Source: Bacilli bacterium (GTDB taxonomy: Bacteria; Bacillota_I; Bacilli_A; RFN20; CAG-826). Taken from it: 33,374 bases of DNA. A program made the position numbers and the translations under genes. Below, in pieces: positions 31,905-33,374 of the stretch (its first letter is position 1; the number at the start of each line of letters is the position of its first letter). The stretch is taken from the NCBI GenBank assembly GCA_017651165.1, contig JAGCDH010000010.1, forward strand, positions 81,658 through 115,031, given 5' to 3'. Under the pieces are notes generated by a model, which worked only from the letters and a program-made list of their open reading frames with translations, had not been told where the DNA came from and searched no databases.

Positions 31905-32450
31905 TTAAAGAGACATTAATTCTTTTTCTTTGTCTGCGACAACGTTATCGACTTCTTTGATGGAGTCAGAAGCAACTTTTTCAAGGTCTTCTAACATCTT
32001 CTTTTGATAGTCTTCGGTATAAGCTTCATCATCCTTAGCGAGTTCGACATAATCACGACGGATGTTACGAATGGCAACCTTGATATCTTCACCATATTTC
32101 TTGGCTTGTTTAACGACTTCTCTTCTTCTTTCTTCGGTGAGTAAAGGAATGAGTAATCTAATTTGTGTGCCTTCGTTAATTGGGTTAATACCTAAATCGC
32201 TCTTATTGATCGCGGCGATGATGTTTTTAATATCGTTTTTATCGTAAGGTTTGATTAAAAGTTGTCTTGGTTCTGGAACAGAAACAGAACTCATTTGGTT
32301 AATTGGAGTCATACTGCCATAGTAATCCACTTCGATGCCATTAAGCATACTTGGTGTGGCTTTTCCTGTTCTTAAAGAGGTTAATTGTTGTTTTAAAGAT
32401 TCGATGGATTTATTCATCTTATCTTGCATATCTAATACGAGTTCATCCAT
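31905..32450 (-). CDS. frr: Ribosome recycling factor
   Basis: 181 residues, close to the usual 185. LRTGKATPSMLNGIEVDYYG and IPLLTEERRREVVKQAKKYG are the family blocks. With EF-G it splits ribosomes from mRNA after termination. It starts 5 bases after the pyrH stop, and its ribosome site GGAGAA lies at the pyrH 3' end. Confidence 0.97.
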   Translation of the reverse strand: MDELVLDMQDKMNKSIESLKQQLTSLRTGKATPSMLNGIEVDYYGSMTPINQMSSVSVPEPRQLLIKPYDKNDIKNIIAAINKSDLGINPINEGTQIRLLIPLLTEERRREVVKQAKKYGEDIKVAIRNIRRDYVELAKDDEAYTEDYQKKMLEDLEKVASDSIKEVDNVVADKEKELMSL

Positions 32451-32455
32451 GATGA

Positions 32456-33172
32456 TTATTCTCCTTTTTTACATACAGAACCGACGTTCTCACCTTTGGC
32501 AGCGCGAACGAAGTTATCAGCGTCCATTCTGAACACTCTAACCTGTATGTCTTTGTCTTTAATTAATTCTAACGCAGTTTGGTCCATGATTTGAAGATTT
32601 TGTTTAATCATTTCTTGATAGGAGATGACTGGATAAAACTTCGCATCTTTTTCTTGACGTGGGTCTTTATCATAAACACCTTCAACACCATTCTTACCCA
32701 TTAAGATGGCATCACAGTTGAGTTCGATAGCGCGCATTGTGGCTGCGGTATCGGTGGTGAAATATGGCTTACCTGTTCCACCACTTAAGAAGACGACCTT
32801 GCCTTCATTCATCGCTTTATCAGCGGTTTCCACACTATATGGAACGTTGACTTCTTTAACTGGTCCAATAGCGGATGTCACAAGTGATGGGACGCCTAAG
32901 GTCTTAAGTTTAGCGCCTAAAGCGACCGCATTAATGACTGTACCCATCATGCCCATGAAATCGGCTTCATATTGATCCATGCCAGCGTCTTTAGCGATCT
33001 TACCACGCCAGATATTGCCCGCACCGATAACGATACAGACTTGCACCCCAGCGTCATGAATCTTTTTGACCATATTAGCCATGCTATCTAAAGCATCAGC
33101 GGAAAGAATCGCATCGCTATTTTCTTTTAAGGCTTCGCCTGATAATTTCAGTAAAACTCTTTTGTATGCCAT
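32456..33172 (-). CDS. pyrH: UMP kinase
   Basis: 238 residues from the ATG at 33172, chosen because AGGAGG lies 7 bases upstream; the frame is open to 33199 but that start has no support. YKRVLLKLSGEAL opens the amino acid kinase fold, with GAGNIWRGK near 50 and GGTGKPYFTTDTAA near 130. It phosphorylates UMP to UDP and is allosteric in bacteria. Its ribosome site touches the U tract of the terminator that follows tsf. Confidence 0.97.
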   Translation of the reverse strand: MAYKRVLLKLSGEALKENSDAILSADALDSMANMVKKIHDAGVQVCIVIGAGNIWRGKIAKDAGMDQYEADFMGMMGTVINAVALGAKLKTLGVPSLVTSAIGPVKEVNVPYSVETADKAMNEGKVVFLSGGTGKPYFTTDTAATMRAIELNCDAILMGKNGVEGVYDKDPRQEKDAKFYPVISYQEMIKQNLQIMDQTALELIKDKDIQVRVFRMDADNFVRAAKGENVGSVCKKGE

Positions 33173-33185
33173 GGGTTTACCTCCT

Positions 33186-33213
33186 AAAAAAAGAAGCACA
33201 ATAAGTGCCTCTT
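33186..33213 (-). terminator. Intrinsic terminator between tsf and pyrH
   Basis: On the minus strand AAGAGGCAC, a 5-base loop, GTGCTTCTT (one G-T wobble), then TTTTT running straight into the pyrH AGGAGG. Since no promoter fits between, it probably works as a partial terminator. Confidence 0.85.
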
Positions 33214-33224
33214 TTGATTTTTAA

Positions 33225-33374
33225 TTATTTAACTTGGCTCATGACTTCGCTAGCGAAATCATCTTTACGTTTTTCAATGCCTTCACCAACTTGGTAACGG
33301 ACATATTTAACAACCTTGGTGCCCTTTTCTTGAAGGACTTGGCCAACTTTCTTACCGGATTCAGTATCCATTAA
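33225..33374 (-). CDS. tsf: Elongation factor Ts, C-terminal part
   Basis: Only the last 49 residues are in the window; the 5' part is cut by the edge. [20 protein letters not shown] followed by ASEVMSQ is the characteristic EF-Ts ending. EF-Ts recharges EF-Tu with GTP. Its place before pyrH-frr matches the rpsB-tsf-pyrH-frr order of Bacillota. Confidence 0.93.
   Translation of the reverse strand, partial: LMDTESGKKVGQVLQEKGTKVVKYVRYQVGEGIEKRKDDFASEVMSQVK

Noticed and set aside
33173-33199. Upstream start for pyrH at 33199
   Set aside because: That start would lie within the terminator and before the AGGAGG; family N-terminus begins at the ATG at 33172.

Overview
The window reads as chromosomal DNA of a low-to-moderate GC Bacillota, probably an uncultured, gut-type Bacilli lineage related to Erysipelotrichales or RF39/RFN20-like groups. 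The evidence is a PolC-type replicase, a tsf-pyrH-frr-cdsA-dxr-rseP-polC block, AGGAGG ribosome sites, many lipoproteins and a starch diet. TGA is used as a stop in several genes (sigma factor, acyl ligase, cdsA), so the Mycoplasma code is not in use. The lineage call is inference. Every gene I can support lies on the minus strand, so transcription runs from high to low coordinates. No rRNA, CRISPR, insertion sequence or phage gene was seen.

Layout, in transcription order. (1) 33374-23529, housekeeping: the tail of tsf, then pyrH-frr, then cdsA-dxr-rseP-polC with tRNA-Pro(CGG) six bases behind polC. Intrinsic terminators lie before pyrH, before cdsA and after tRNA-Pro. (2) 23361-21357, a three-gene surface operon: an InlB-repeat lipoprotein, a 42-residue peptide gene and a lipoprotein ending in a starch-binding-like module. 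A near-perfect tetO-like palindrome sits at the likely start of transcription. (3) 21209-11915, a seven-gene alpha-glucan operon: pullulanase, small lipoprotein, maltodextrin-binding protein, two permeases, the transport ATPase and a small membrane protein. (4) 11690-4960, a six-gene operon: three proteins with SipW-type signal peptides (the second and third carry probable carbohydrate-binding domains), a SipW-like signal peptidase, a surface GH13 alpha-amylase and a lipoprotein with a probable glucan-binding module. (5) 4899-1712: a GNAT acetyltransferase, a DUF1624-type membrane acyltransferase, an AMP-forming acyl ligase and tRNA-Leu(CAG). (6) 1579-1: an ECF sigma factor translationally coupled to a membrane-anchored serpin, cut by the window edge.

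How the parts fit: extracellular amylase and pullulanase would cut starch, binding modules would hold the polymer at the surface, and the ABC transporter would import maltodextrins. The unusual part is that a SipW/TasA-like fibre-export cassette is built into the amylase operon, which suggests starch-binding surface fibres. The second unusual system is the sigma/serpin pair, where the serpin occupies the gene position and topology of an anti-sigma factor. The housekeeping block is ordinary apart from its terminators and the absence of uppS and proS at their usual places.
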